From NCBI GenBank assembly GCA_004565275.1, contig SDOX01000070.1, positions 9,577-45,792 on the forward strand: a stretch of DNA of 36,216 bases. The letters are read 5' to 3'. A program made the position numbers and the translations under genes. Position 1 is the stretch's first letter. Each line of letters begins with the position of its first letter. This stretch comes from Nannochloropsis salina CCMP1776 (taxonomy: Eukaryota; Sar; Eustigmatophyceae; Eustigmatales; Monodopsidaceae). The notes under the pieces were generated by a model. It had not been told where the DNA came from and ran no database searches. It saw only the letters and a list, made by a program, of their open reading frames with translations. Positions 19,215 through 30,440 of this stretch are shown here, piece after piece.

Positions 19215-20509
19215 TTAATATTTCTGACTGTCGTAAGACCTAAGACATTATTTGATGCTTCAGCGTACGTAGGTGCTAGGACTAAGTCACACACACGGCA
19301 CATGACACCACAAGATCGAAGGGGCTCTTCGAAGAGTCAGGTGCTCAGTTGCTGACGTGACTTGAGAAAGTCTTCCGAGCTGGAAAGGTGTCCTAATCAG
19401 AATTGCACACGGCAGACGGACGAGAATAAGACTCTAGCCATTGTATTGTACACTACCTCAGGCTCCTTCATTCCTTAACAAGGTCTTCGGTATAGTAAGT
19501 ATCAAGTATGATTGCAAGTAAATAAAAAGTATCAAGTATGAGTGCAAGCTGTTTAATTGTAAAATTGGCAATCGGAATCGCCTCGGCTACAATGGGGTAG
19601 GATTCGTTTTTTTCCTTTGTTGGAATCGATAATGCCCATTGCGTCAATTGAGAGGCCTATGCATTTTCGTACTTTGCAGGAGTTCACGTGGAAGCATCGT
19701 CATTCCCTCCTGTAAGCTATCCATTTTCCACTCCATATATCGGTCAGTACCAGCGATTCAAGAGGCCACACGTTTATTTTGGCGAGAAAAGATAAGAGAA
19801 GGTACCATGATTCCTGATACTACACGTCATGTACCCGGTTCTCTTTTCTTCTTCCTGTAAATATTTGTTTTCCAGGGCCGTCATGTGTTCCCTATAACCT
19901 TGGTTCACTTCTTGCTTCTTTATTCTCACTGCGATTGCTCCGTACCACCGCACTCCATCTCTAAGAGTCGTCCACTGTTTCTGTCATTGGCACCACAAGA
20001 GGGTTTCCCTCGGACCTCCTTTCCTATATTTTCGACCTCAATACTTGTTTCTGGGACGGGTACTGGTTTCTTGGTTCCCCTGATCCCCTCCTGATCATGG
20101 CCCGAAAAGGATTCTGCAAAGCGCTTCAGAAGCATGTAATGACTTCCAGTCAAGAAGAGAGAAAGAAGATGAATGAGTGTGACAACCCTGTTCATATCTC
20201 TTGCTCGGCGTTTCGATAGAGATATACAGGGCTCATCCCCTCTCAACGTCTGTATTTTTTCGGGCTGCCAATCCCTCACTTCTCAAATAGATTTAAGTAA
20301 CTCAAATTTTAGTTTTATCTTGGCGCATCATCCACAACAACAGCCAACCATCATATATCATTATTAATATCAAAGTGAATCATACAGATTTACATCAATC
20401 TTCAAACCTGACACCATCTTAAGCACCATACTTCATTATAATCATTCTCACCCTCATCACTGGTGATCACCATCAGTAATACCCCTCTACTTTACCCTCT
20501 ATTTATCGC
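19215..20509. other. Long intergenic region
   Basis: AT-richer sequence without splice-consistent coding. Contains a 21-bp imperfect direct repeat (19498 and 19528). Probably 3' UTR of the Hint gene and 3' UTR of the minus-strand gene that ends at 20510. Confidence 0.55.
19498..19548. repeat. Short direct repeat, 21 bp, spaced 30 bp
   Basis: agtatcaagtatgattgcaag at 19498 and the same with one substitution at 19528. Confidence 0.85.
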
Positions 20510-21020
20510 TTACCGTCTCCTCCTCATCCTCCCAACCTCTCCTTTGTCCACAAGTGCCCGAATAGCTGCTTCCTTTTCGGCCCAATTATCCCCCGATTGG
20601 CTCTCTTCTGCTCCATTTTCTCTCTGACACAAGATACTTTTGGTGTGAGCACAAGTATCCTCGCTAGAAATTTCCTTCACTCGCGACTCTGCTATCGTAT
20701 TACAAGTATGCAGGCGGTAAAAAAAAGCTTCGAGCGCCCGGTGAGAGTCGATGGGGGCGAAAATAAGGGAAGAAGAAGGCTCATAAGGGTGCTGAATCGC
20801 GCGAAGTCCCTGGACAATATATGTGTCTAATGTTAAAGCAGGACAAGCCAATGCCCAGTCTTTTCTATCATCCACTGACCCGTAAGATCCATGCTGTATG
20901 CTCCATAATGGAGGGTGCTAAAGTAGTAGATATGTCGCGCTTTTCGATGCAATACCGAAGGAATTGGTCAGCCAGAGCAGGCGTCCAATCAGGAATATTT
21001 GTGGGAGGTAGGGGAGACAT
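20510..21020 (-). CDS. 146-residue protein of unknown function (two exons)
   Basis: Exon 1 runs from ATG at 21020 to 20880 (47 codons, begins MSPLPPTNIPDW) and exon 2 from 20809 to the TAA at 20510. The 69-nt intron (gtcagt...ttgtccag) removes an in-frame stop and a frame shift, and joins LAPSIMEHTAWILR directly to GLRAIQHPYEPSSS in phase. The middle (about residues 12-85) is helix-like with conserved-looking Trp, Arg and Tyr; the C-terminal third is Glu/Lys-rich and ends in RMRRRR, a possible nuclear signal. No family recognised. The frame is open for 33 codons upstream of the ATG, so a 5' extension or extra exon is possible. Confidence 0.55.
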
Positions 21021-21660
21021 GCCTGCTGTTCCAGTGATTTTCACACACTTAGTGTACGAGTTGTAAAAATGAGCATATTGATGCTCTTTCCGAGAAACAT
21101 GAGTGTGGAGGAGCGCCAAGAGGGCAGAGAGACAGAGGTAAAGGAGGTAGCTAGCTTGTAAGAGTTGGGGGGTACTGAGAAGGCATAGAACAAGCAGCTA
21201 GAAGCGGAGGCAGGGACAAGAGGGAAAAAATCCGGTCTAGGCAATGGCACAGCACCTGCGCATGTGGTACTTTGCAGTGGTCATTTCCGTTGATAAAGCA
21301 TTAAAGATCAGGTGTCAGGCGATCGCAAGAGAGCAGTTATGGCTCGTTCAGTAAGTTACTAGAAGCACCAACCTACCAGAAATGCCGCTCTAAGAGAGCA
21401 GCTACGAAAATGAGGAGTCATGGCTTCCGACCAAACACGAACAAAAGGGAACTTAGCGTCGCATGCCTGTACGTAACAGACCTTCAAGGCAAATTTCATT
21501 CATGGGGTATATGACGCCGAGCTTTGGCACATTTCTTGCTTTTGGGGTTTCTTTCCTTTTGCGAGCTTCCCACTTCAGGGCGCGTGCCCACGAAAGCAAT
21601 TTACCTATTTTGGTTGACACTATCGGTTGTACAGCATCTCTTGCACCCATACATCTTTAT
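21021..21660. other. Intergenic region between two minus-strand genes
   Basis: Contains a 65-codon frame from ATG 21650 to 21453 on the minus strand (begins MGARDAVQPIVSTK), which starts 11 bases beyond the SET-gene stop and so lies within its expected 3' UTR. No domain seen. Otherwise only short frames. Confidence 0.45.
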
Positions 21661-21661
21661 T
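21656..21661 (-). promoter_or_regulatory. AATAAA overlapping the SET-gene stop codon
   Basis: Reading the minus strand, the TAA stop (21663-21661) shares its last base with AATAAA. If used, the 3' UTR would be only a few tens of bases. Position fits, but use of this hexamer here is unproven. Confidence 0.3.
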
Positions 21662-24600
21662 TAAACGATTGTTGGATTTGTGAGATTCACTTTGACAGAT
21701 CTTTGAGCAGCGGCGGCATCTGCCCTTCGATACTCCTCCTGAAAAGATAAGTCAAATATGACATTTAAAAAAAAGACATCGCAAGATCAGCTCACTTATG
21801 TAAATATGATTAAATGATTATGTCAAATGATAGCTTTCATCTCTGTGCCGCCACCCTGACCCCACCCTGACCTGCCGTAGGCGGTACAACACGTCCGAGC
21901 AGTAGTTAGCCGCGAAGAAATTACCCTCACTGTACAAGCTGTTCACCGTCTCCTGCACATGGAATGTCATTTAAATTGAAATGAGATACATGAAGAAGTG
22001 TAGTTGAGACGTAAGTGAGCTCACGAAAGCAAACTCTTCAAGACAAGGCATAAGCACCCATCGTCTACCTCTCCCCCTGCCTGCCCTCTCCTCCCTGTCA
22101 CGACCTTGAAGACGTTATCGCTCACATCCAATAGCGTCAATGCCGTCGAGCACAGTGTCTGGAAGGCGGACAAGACTTCTTTTTCCCCCCGCACCTGGAT
22201 GAGAGAGAGAATGTTTGTTGGGGATGGTACGACGATCTATCTTGACTCGCATGCTCGTCTGCCGTGTACGTCCTCCTCAGTCTTCCCCCTCCCCGCGCCT
22301 CGGCATCCCTCCCTCTATTTCCCTATCCCTCCTCCCCTCCTGCCAACATCCTACCCCCCCCCCCCCCGCTCCTTCCCACCTGTATCAACGCGTGCCGCCG
22401 GTTCGAAAACGGACGTAAGCTGGCATCGTCTCTTCGCGCCAAACGCGCCACGTCGTCCTCAAGCCGGGTGGGGTACAGGGCCAGGGCGTCTGTCACCATC
22501 TTTAGTAGGGTGTGGAGGACTCTCTCTTCGTTGCCCAGACTGGGGGAGGGGGAGGGGGAGGGGGAGGGGAGGGTCAGGCACCGACCTTCTCGGCCCATGG
22601 CCTGCATACTAGTGTCTCTGGGCACTGCGGGGCTCGCCAGGCATCTCTTTACCCCTCTATTCTCCCAATTTCCCGGCTTTCCTGCCCCCCTCTTCGTCCC
22701 AAACCTCTTTTCCCGATGCCCTAGGGGGCCTTCCACGAGCCCAATCTCCCCCCCCTTCCTCTCTCTCTCCCTTGCCTTCCCCCCTTCCTCCCTCCCTCCC
22801 TCCCTTGCTCCTTGCACCTCACCTGACGGGGTATGTGATGTCCCTGGCCGTCTTGAACATGTTTCCGGGGCCCAGCATCCGCACGAGCTCCTCCTCGTTC
22901 GCCACCACCACCCTGGGGGACGGGAGGGAGGGAGGAAAAGGTAGGATGGAGGGAGGGAGGGAGGGAGGGAGGGAGGGGGCATGTGAGAAAGGGAAAAGGG
23001 TGGTGTCCGGAAAGAACATGCAAATGTAAAGGAGGGCAGCAGAAGGCAAAGAAAAGTAGACAAGAGGGAAAAACACCCACCTGAGAAGGGAGAGCGCCGC
23101 CTTCATGTTCTCGTTGTCGGAGACACAGACCCGTATCCTCTTCACCTGCTCGCACACGGGAAAGAACCAAATCAGAGAGCATACGACCATGCCATCCTCT
23201 TTTCTTATCCGCGCTTCCTCCCCCCCCCCTTCCTCCCCCCCTCCCTCCCTCCCTGGGCCGTTACCTTGCTCTGTCCGTCGCGGCTCCAGCACGGGAGCTT
23301 CCGGCTGTAGAGAGGATCGGTCTCCCGCAGTGAGAGCTCCAATGGGACCTAATGAGGGAAGGGGGGAGGGAAGAGATGAAAGGGAAAGGGGGGAGGGAGA
23401 ACAATTCTTTTAAGTGCTACAATCTTCGTGCGGGAATCATCCCATTGTACCTCTTTCCCTCTCCCCCTTCCTCGCTCTCTCCTGCCACAACCCGACCTCG
23501 TTTGGACAGAAATTATCTGCTTCTCTGTTGTTTTCCACGGCGAAACCGTAGTTGAGAAGGAAGCGGTGGTTACACTTCTGACCGTATGAATCATAGACCT
23601 AAGGTGCAATAAGAGTGAGAAAGGGAGGAAGAAAATTGCGTGCAAGCGTCTGAGTATCCCTGGCATGTGATGCGGCACATAAGGCATGGCTGATGTGATA
23701 GTGCGTCGACGCGGGGAAGGAGGGTGGGAAGGAGCGGAGGAGGGTGGGGTGGAGGGAGGGCAAGGCGAGGCACCTGGGCCCCGGGGGCGATGGGCTGGAG
23801 CGTCGTGATAGTAAAAGCCTGACGGGCGTTGTCGAAGGTCCACTTGGTTTCGCGGGGCCGCTGGTGGTTGAGCATATCTAGCACGGCGAGGGGAACGTGG
23901 GGAGTTAGAAAGGTAGTGAAATATATATGTACATCAGGATCCTTGAAAGATTCAAACACTCTTCCCAAGCCTTAGGAAGGGGACAAAGGGAGGAGGCGAC
24001 GGGGGAAAGGAGGGGGGGAGGACTACCTGCATAGGGGACCAAGGCCGCCGTCCTGATTCTGTTCACCTCCAGACCAAAATTGCGCGAACAGACGCACATA
24101 CGGGCCCACTTGAACTCCTCCACTGAGCAGATGGAGGGGAGGGAGGGAGCCACGTCGGCGATGGCCGCGTAGTCGGCTTCAATGGCGCGCTTCCGTTCCT
24201 CGATCTGGACCAGGAGGTGGGAGCCTGGCGAAGGGAGGGAAGGAGGAGAGGGAAGGAGGGAGGGAAGGAGGGAGGGGGAGAGAATGGGTGAGAGAGTGTT
24301 TGCGATGAGTCAAGGATTTAGGATAGAACGTGAGACGAAAGGAGGCAAGGTGTTCCTCTGATCAATTTCTCATCTTCTCCTGCCCGATCCCTTCTTTTTT
24401 CCAATTTTTTCCGTCCACTCCTCCCTTGCTTCCTTCCTCCTTCCTCCTTCACCTTTCAGGTAAGCCAGTTCCTCATCCGTCCAGAAGATCGGCATGTTCG
24501 ACAAGGAGGAGGGAAGGATATCGTAGTAGGGCTATCAGGGGAAATTCAGGAGGAGGAAAGGTAAAAGGGAGGCATCGAAGGCTTAGCAATGAGAAGGGTG

Positions 24601-25607
24601 GAGCCGTGCGAGAGGTATAAAGGGGCTTCGGCAGGGCAGAGCGACATAGAGCCATGTGGAGAGAGGGCAACGGAGCCCCGTGATCTGAGCAGACTCCTGG
24701 CTCGAGGGGCACCGAAGACGAGCGGTACGAGAAACACCGGCGCACCTTAAAGAAGGAGGACGGGTTCCGCCTGTCCGTGAGCATGAAGAGCATCAAGAAG
24801 ATGTGCTTGGGTGCGTCCAGGGGCAAATTCGACGCGAGCACCGCTTTTCCCACGTCGGACTCCTTCCCCATCTCCACCGTGATCAGACACCGGAGGGGAA
24901 TTTCCACCACCACCTGAGGAGGGAAATGACTTGCCACTCTGAGCAAGCGTCTGTTTATCGCCTCGCTTGCTTCCAAGAAAGGAACTCCCTCCATTATCTC
25001 CCTCCTTCCCTTCCTCTCTCCCTCCCTCCCTCACCTGGTCGCCTGCCAGCGCCTCCTTCGCGTGCACCCCGCGGACGTCGGATTCGTACTCCTGAGAAAA
25101 GGGGGATACAAAGAGGTGCATGAGGACGTGGGAGAGAGATGGAATCGGATGATGTGGGTGTATAGATGAGGGGGGGAAAGAGGGGAATCGAGGCTTTAAG
25201 CCACGGGATAAGGGGAATCAAGGGGAGGGGCGAGGAAGCAGAAATGGGGAACACGCTTTCAAATCTAAATGATACACATACAAAAGTGTTTTTAGCACTC
25301 AAAGGCCGACAAGGTGGGGAGACCAAAAGCGGCATGAAAACATCGGTAAGCGAAGGAGGGCTCATAGCAAATAATATTGAAACAAGGAGATCCCCTTGAT
25401 ATATTGTCCTTCCTGCCCAAACTCTGCCTACAAATTTCCATACCCTCAATTCTAGTAGAGGAAAGTGTGCACCGTTGTCCAAAAGCCATTTTAAGAACCG
25501 GTCGTATTTGTTGACAGCGGACTCGTCTGCGGTACCTGTGTGGCGAGCGGGTTGCAAGCGTTCGATGAAAGTAGGGCGTCAGCCTTAAATTTTGCACCTC
25601 TAGCCAT
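21661..25607 (-). CDS. SET-domain lysine methyltransferase, Rubisco-LSMT/SETD3 class (15 exons, complete)
   Basis: Exons: 25598-25607, 25444-25535, 25035-25091, 24746-24913, 24453-24531, 24027-24224, 23774-23877, 23497-23598, 23265-23348, 23081-23145, 22823-22912, 22380-22539, 22105-22194, 21872-21952, 21661-21738. All phases agree; the product is 485 residues. The first exon is only ATGGCTAGAG. N-terminus MARGTADESAVNKYDRFLKW leads into a split SET domain. Its core is CSRNFGLEV, LVPYADMLNH (residues about 197-206), IAPGAQVYDSYG (to 242) and RFLLNYGFAVENN (248-260). The Asn-His pair and the following Tyr are those that bind S-adenosylmethionine and the target lysine in this class. Residues 270-485 are mostly helical, as in the Rubisco-LSMT substrate-binding domain. 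Such enzymes methylate Lys (or His in SETD3) on non-histone proteins; the substrate here cannot be told. A homologue of plant chloroplast LSMT is possible, but no plastid leader is evident. Confidence 0.9.
22949..22978. repeat. (GGGA)n tract in an intron of the SET gene
   Basis: Sense-strand CCCT run within the intron 22913-23080, ahead of the acceptor gtcccccag. Confidence 0.9.
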
Positions 25608-26477
25608 CTAGTATCTAGATATGACCGTAGGAGACTAGAAAAATCCAGTGGTTTCAGTCATCGCTTTTTCGGTATTTCTAGCCCCTTTTGCTGCTTATCC
25701 ACCCTCCCCCTTGCACCCCCGCCATACCTCCACTGCTGCTCACTTCCGCATCCAGTTGCATGCTTCGTATACGGCGTTGTACACCTCTAGTTAGTTTCTT
25801 TATGTAGCAGCCGTATCAAGGATGATGTAGAAATGGCAGGACAAATTTAATGCCACAACAGCCAAAAGTGAAGCAGTATGCCTCCCCTCCGAGCACCGCC
25901 CTGCCTGGGAATTTATCGTTGTGGACAAGATCGATGACTGCAAAAGCTGTGGAGATGAAACCAGCATATTGACACAATGTCAGACAACGGCAAGTGCATC
26001 ACCACCATGGATGTGGGGAGATGGCGCGCTGTGAAATGCCGGATCAATCCCAGGAATCTGGTCCTCCCCGCTTCTTCGGTGGTCGGCTCAGCAACGCCTC
26101 GATCCTGCTGTAAATCCCGACGTCGCAATGGCCTTACCTATCCCGCCCATTTTGGGCCTCCATTCGCAAGCATTGCATCACGCGATGGCTTGAAAATAAG
26201 GTACGATAACATCAGTTGGTAAAAGTGTCACAAACTGAGTGTAATAGACAAGTACGCGTTGCTATTTGTTTGCTTTTGGTGTGCCAGTTAACCTCCTACC
26301 CCCCTGACCTTGCACCAACAATTTTTCCCTTCAATAATCGATTTTCACATCTAACCCTTTAATCCCTTACATACATTTCACTTAATCCAATTCAAAAATT
26401 ATGCACATTTTCCGCTGTAGTCCCCATTCTTTTTCTTTTCTCTCATTAAATCCCTCCTCTTTTATATAGGTTTGCCC
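25608..26477. other. Intergenic region upstream of the SET gene
   Basis: Lies between the SET-gene start and the stop of the TauE-like gene, both on the minus strand. Holds the presumed SET promoter. An ATG-less plus-strand frame (about 25831-26033) and a minus-strand 71-codon frame are open, but neither has splice partners or recognisable motifs. Confidence 0.5.
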
Positions 26478-29299
26478 TCATCTGCTTCGCTTGGCCTTTG
26501 ATGCCGATAGGGCCATGCTTTTCAACGGTCCAGCAGAATAAATGGTTTTGCTCCCTAGCACGACCATCATAATCCCAAACCCCCACTTCAAGTAATTTTC
26601 GGGAACCTGGATTGAACAAGGAAAAAGAAAAAAAGAAATCGAGACGGTTAGGAAGCTGTCAATTATGGAGGAGGTGTTGAAATCGCAATCATGTATTAAG
26701 ACGTCTTTTCGTGTGTAATTATATGTAACAATATTAATGATAGTATTATTGGTAAAATCATTCAAGCACGCACGCTCCATCTACCCTCTCCACCTCTCTT
26801 TCGCGAGGTCCACGTCCCCTGCCTCCTCTGTCCTCTCCGTCGTACCTGCATTGCGATCTCTTTCCCCCCCAAGAAGCTCCCGCACAGAGAGCCCACAGCC
26901 AGCGGAGCCACAAATGACCAGACCACGTGCCCTGGATGACAGATCAAAAACCCAGGGCGGAAAAGGTAAGGAGGAAGCTAGGCTAGGTTGGGGCCCAATG
27001 CGGAGCTCTGTGCACCGTCCTTTTCGCGCCTTCCTGGCCCAGAAGGTTGCCCACAGCACTTCAACTACATACCTTGTACATGGTGCGAGTGAGTGCCAAC
27101 CAGGGCCGTGGGGACCATGGCGGCCAGTGACGTCCCCAGCGCCTAGGATGCGGGGTGGGAGAGGGGAAGGGGGGAAGGGAGGAAAGATAGGAGAGAGGTG
27201 CCATAACGTGGTAGGCATATTTTTTGTCCCTTCCGCCCTCTCTCACCCCCTCCCATTCCCCTTCCCGGTCTTCCCCTATCCCTACCCATCCCACCTTCCC
27301 TCCCACCCTCCCTCTTCCCTTACTTGGTAGTGCGACATTTCCAGGCACATTGTCAAGGCCGGGATCGTCACAGCGCCGCCGCCCACCCCGAAGAGCCCGG
27401 CTAGGAAGCTGGAAAAGAAGCAGGAGAGGACATCGGTGACCATGTTATCCCTGGATCCCTCCCTCCCTCCCAGCCCCTCTGTCTCCACCTTTCCTTCTTA
27501 CCCGCTCCCTGCCCCAATGCTCATGAGCTGGAGACGCCGTGTCCAATCATTCTGCTCGTCACTCGGCCCCCCCTTCCCTTCCTCCTTCCCGTCCCCTTTC
27601 CCTTCCTCATTGCCGCCAAAGAAGGCAAGGATCTCGTTCCTACGGTCAGGAAAATGCGCAAGAGGAGTGAAAGAAGGGAGAGAGGGAGAAAGCAAGGGAG
27701 AGAGGGAGAAAGGGAGAAAGGGAGGGAGAAAGGACTGGCATGAGACACGAGTCCTGGTCGGAAAGCAAATAGCAGGAGCCGAAGGGGAGGAGGGAGGGAG
27801 GATAGGAGCGAGGAACGGAAGTGGTGGACAGATATTTAGGGGAAAGGAGAAGAGGCTGAAGGAGGAAGAAGGAGAGGGGCAGGGTGGCAGAGGGGAGTGG
27901 CTCGTACCTGAGGGGGACGGTGGGCGCCACAATGACTTGGAACACACCCTGTCCGTGGAATGCGAGGCGTCAGTTTTCTCATCGTCTCACTGACTACCTC
28001 GTCCCTTCCTCGCCATGGCCCCGTCCCGGTCTTCTAGAAGCTTCCACTACCTTTGCCTGCTCGCATGGGAGCACTTCATTTTTCCCTCACCGCACTCCGC
28101 ACATCCCGCGTTCCCACCTCTCCCTTTCCCTCTTGTCTCCCTCTCCCCCCCTCGACCTTCCTCCCGTATAACCTCCTTCGCCCCGCCTCCGACCCTCCTT
28201 TCCTCTCATCCTTACACAAAGCCTTTGCAAGGTGGCGGCGGAGAGCCTCCCGGACACGACGGCGCCCATGCGCGCCGTCATCATGCCCAATCCGGCCACG
28301 TACAGGGCTGCCTATGGAAGCGAAAGAGGGAGGAAGGGGAAGAGGGGAAACGGAGAGGGAAAGGAAGGGAGGAGTCAATCCGCAGTTGGCATCTCATGTA
28401 ACCAGGCGAAAGAGTCCTGAAGACGCGGAGCATGGAGGAGGAAGAGAATGAAATTGACTCGAAGGCCGGTGCTTTCAGACCTTCTCCCCTCCCAATCGCA
28501 TCCCATGCCTGCCCGCATCTCCCTCCTCCCTTCCCGACCCCTCTCCTTGCCTCCCAATCAACGGCGCCTGCACTCGCGTATGAGATGGCTCCTCCGCTCC
28601 CTGTGGCCACTACAGCCGCCAGGGACGTGCCTGTGTAAGAAGGAGAAATGACGCGCTCACGCATCCGTCCGACCACTCTTTCTCAAGGTTCCTCTCGGCG
28701 CTCTTTCTATACGACCATCGTCCCCCTTCACAGCAATCCGACTTCCTCGTCCCTCCTCATCATCCTCTCAACCTCCCTACCGTGCGCCTGGTGCTGTGAG
28801 AATTTCAACAAGCCGGTCAAAGCCGGGATCAGAACGAAGGCACCTCCCATGCCTACTAGTGAGCCAAAGACGCCTGCCACGACTCCTGTACTTGCCAACA
28901 GGATGACGAAACATCTAATGTCAAGGACAGCCGAAAACAATTGCTACTATTGCAATGCAATACAACTGGCCATAGATGAGGAGCCATAGATAGAGGCCTA
29001 CGGTCGCGTTTCTGGTACAGACATTTTTATTCCTACAATACAGCTAGATAGAATATAATACATTTTCAATATTCAATATCGACAGTAAAAAGCTTACCGA
29101 TTCCCCCTGCCTTGCACATTGCTGTGGATGTGACGGCAGGAACCTGCCCACCATTGTGTCCGTTCCCATTACTGCTGCTTGTACCGAGATTCCTCCCCCT
29201 CGTCTTAAATAAGCAAGTAGGAGACTTTGACGATGACAGAGCTGTCGTGGCAATTCTGTGTCTTGAATGTACGAGTTGACGGCGTACGGCGCGGAGCAT
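26478..29299 (-). CDS. TauE/SafE-type sulfite/anion permease (10 exons, complete)
   Basis: Exons: 29098-29299, 28781-28885, 28551-28630, 28216-28311, 27908-27948, 27502-27639, 27324-27408, 27073-27142, 26846-26931, 26478-26606; 343 residues, all phases consistent. The family has two related halves, each opening with a Gly-rich motif: here GVFGSLVGMGGAFVLIPAL (about 72-90) and FLAGLFGVGGGAVTIPAL (222-239), the second followed by ALGTSLAAMVPTALVG. Further membrane segments follow (VVWSFVAPLAVGSLCG, WGFGIMMVVLGSKTIY). A hydrophilic Gly/Glu/Lys loop (about 185-205) separates the halves. The first exon (MLRAVRRQLVHSRHRIATT) is Arg/Ser/Thr-rich and acid-poor, like a mitochondrial presequence. TauE/SafE members export or import sulfite, sulfoacetate and other organic anions; the substrate here is unknown. 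The intron 28312-28550 has a GC donor (gcaagg). Confidence 0.88.
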
Positions 29300-30440
29300 G
29301 GCCCACGTAAAAGGCAAAGCCTTGAAAGGAAAAAGGAACCAGTTGGAGTGGGGGGAAAGAGCAACCAGCAACCGTATAACACTACGAAATGGCGTATTTT
29401 AAGGTAGAAATAATGAGTACGTCAAGTAAAAAGGCAATTTCTGGGCGTAGGACGACAGGACAAGCCAGGCTGGGAGCGCGTTTGATTCCAGTCGAAGTTC
29501 GCCATGCGTTGAACACGGAGGAGGTTGAGCTGTCCCCAAAAGTCACAAAACTGGAGCTGATACGCTTGTTACACTCAGCAAAAGCATATGGCACACTCTG
29601 ACAAAATCGGCTATTACGCGAGTTATCCAGGCACTTTTTGGCAAACAAACAGTGACACTACGGTATAGGAGCACAGACTAAAAGTAAGGACTGCAAGCGG
29701 CTTGAGGTTTAGAACGGGCATTTAGGCTGGACGCTTTGGGGGAGGAACAGAGTCTCGCAAACGTATTTCATGGCTCATCTCTTTGGAAAAAGTACTGTTT
29801 TATAACCGTCATGAGGGCGGTGATGGAATTAAAGGTGTTTGAGTGCCATCTGATTGGGGACCGGTCTTACAAAAAGTGATCCGCGATAGGAACGTGATAA
29901 AATGTACGAGGAAAACGTATTGAAGGATGGTGATTGAACCACAATTGACTCGCGTCCTTATAGGTTGCATCTATAATACAATAGCATGTGTGAAAAACCC
30001 TCAGATGGTGGCGTGCATATAGAGTGCCTATTCTTAACATGTCACTGTTTTTCCTAGTCCAGCTACAGGTAACATTTTGTTGAGCGGGACATTGCAAGAT
30101 AATTGATCGAATTCCGAAATGTATTTAAATAGCATAAAAGTGAAAGGTTTTTGACTCTGTGGTGTGCATGAAGGGACGGACGACGGCTGTGAGGTGTACA
30201 TGTGGCGACAGTAGAGAAGTGCTTGCAAGAGTCGGGATCGTCATATCCAGACTTGCGGAACAGCACCGTAGCTATCCTTCTGACTTGCGTTTTCTAATCC
30301 TCAGTCAATATCAATAGGCACAAACACATTGGGAGAATCGACATATGCAGGTGTTGGGGCAGGAGTATGCCCTCCAGCCTGTCTTCTCCCTCTGACTCCT
30401 TCTTTCAACCGGCCAGATTGCTGTAGAAGAGGAATGTGCC
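29300..30440. other. Divergent intergenic region
   Basis: Lies between the TauE-like gene (-) and the Glu-rich protein gene (+), so it should contain both promoters. One small frame (29389-29601) is listed separately. The rest is AT-rich with no supported coding. Confidence 0.5.
29389..29601 (+). CDS. Possible small protein, 70 residues
   Basis: From ATG 29389 (MAYFKVEIMSTSSKKAISGR) to TGA, starting 90 bp from the divergent TauE-like ATG. Basic N-terminal half, then VEVRHALNTEEVELSPKV. The opposite strand is also open for 88 codons, so one of the two is a shadow. No family or splice partner recognised. Confidence 0.22.
   Translation: MAYFKVEIMSTSSKKAISGRRTTGQARLGARLIPVEVRHALNTEEVELSPKVTKLELIRLLHSAKAYGTL

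Noticed and set aside
21453-21650. 65-codon minus-strand frame whose end (EGLLRTGMRR) recalls a tyrosine-recombinase motif
   Set aside because: Only one short motif, no catalytic residues and no terminal repeats; most likely 3' UTR sequence.
22264-22944. Long plus-strand frame (226 codons) antisense to the SET gene
   Set aside because: It is the shadow of minus-strand exons and pyrimidine-rich introns; the minus strand gives an unbroken, phase-consistent SET protein.
25831-26033. ATG-less plus-strand frame with several Cys, considered as a mobile-element remnant
   Set aside because: Too short, no flanking repeats, no recognisable domain.
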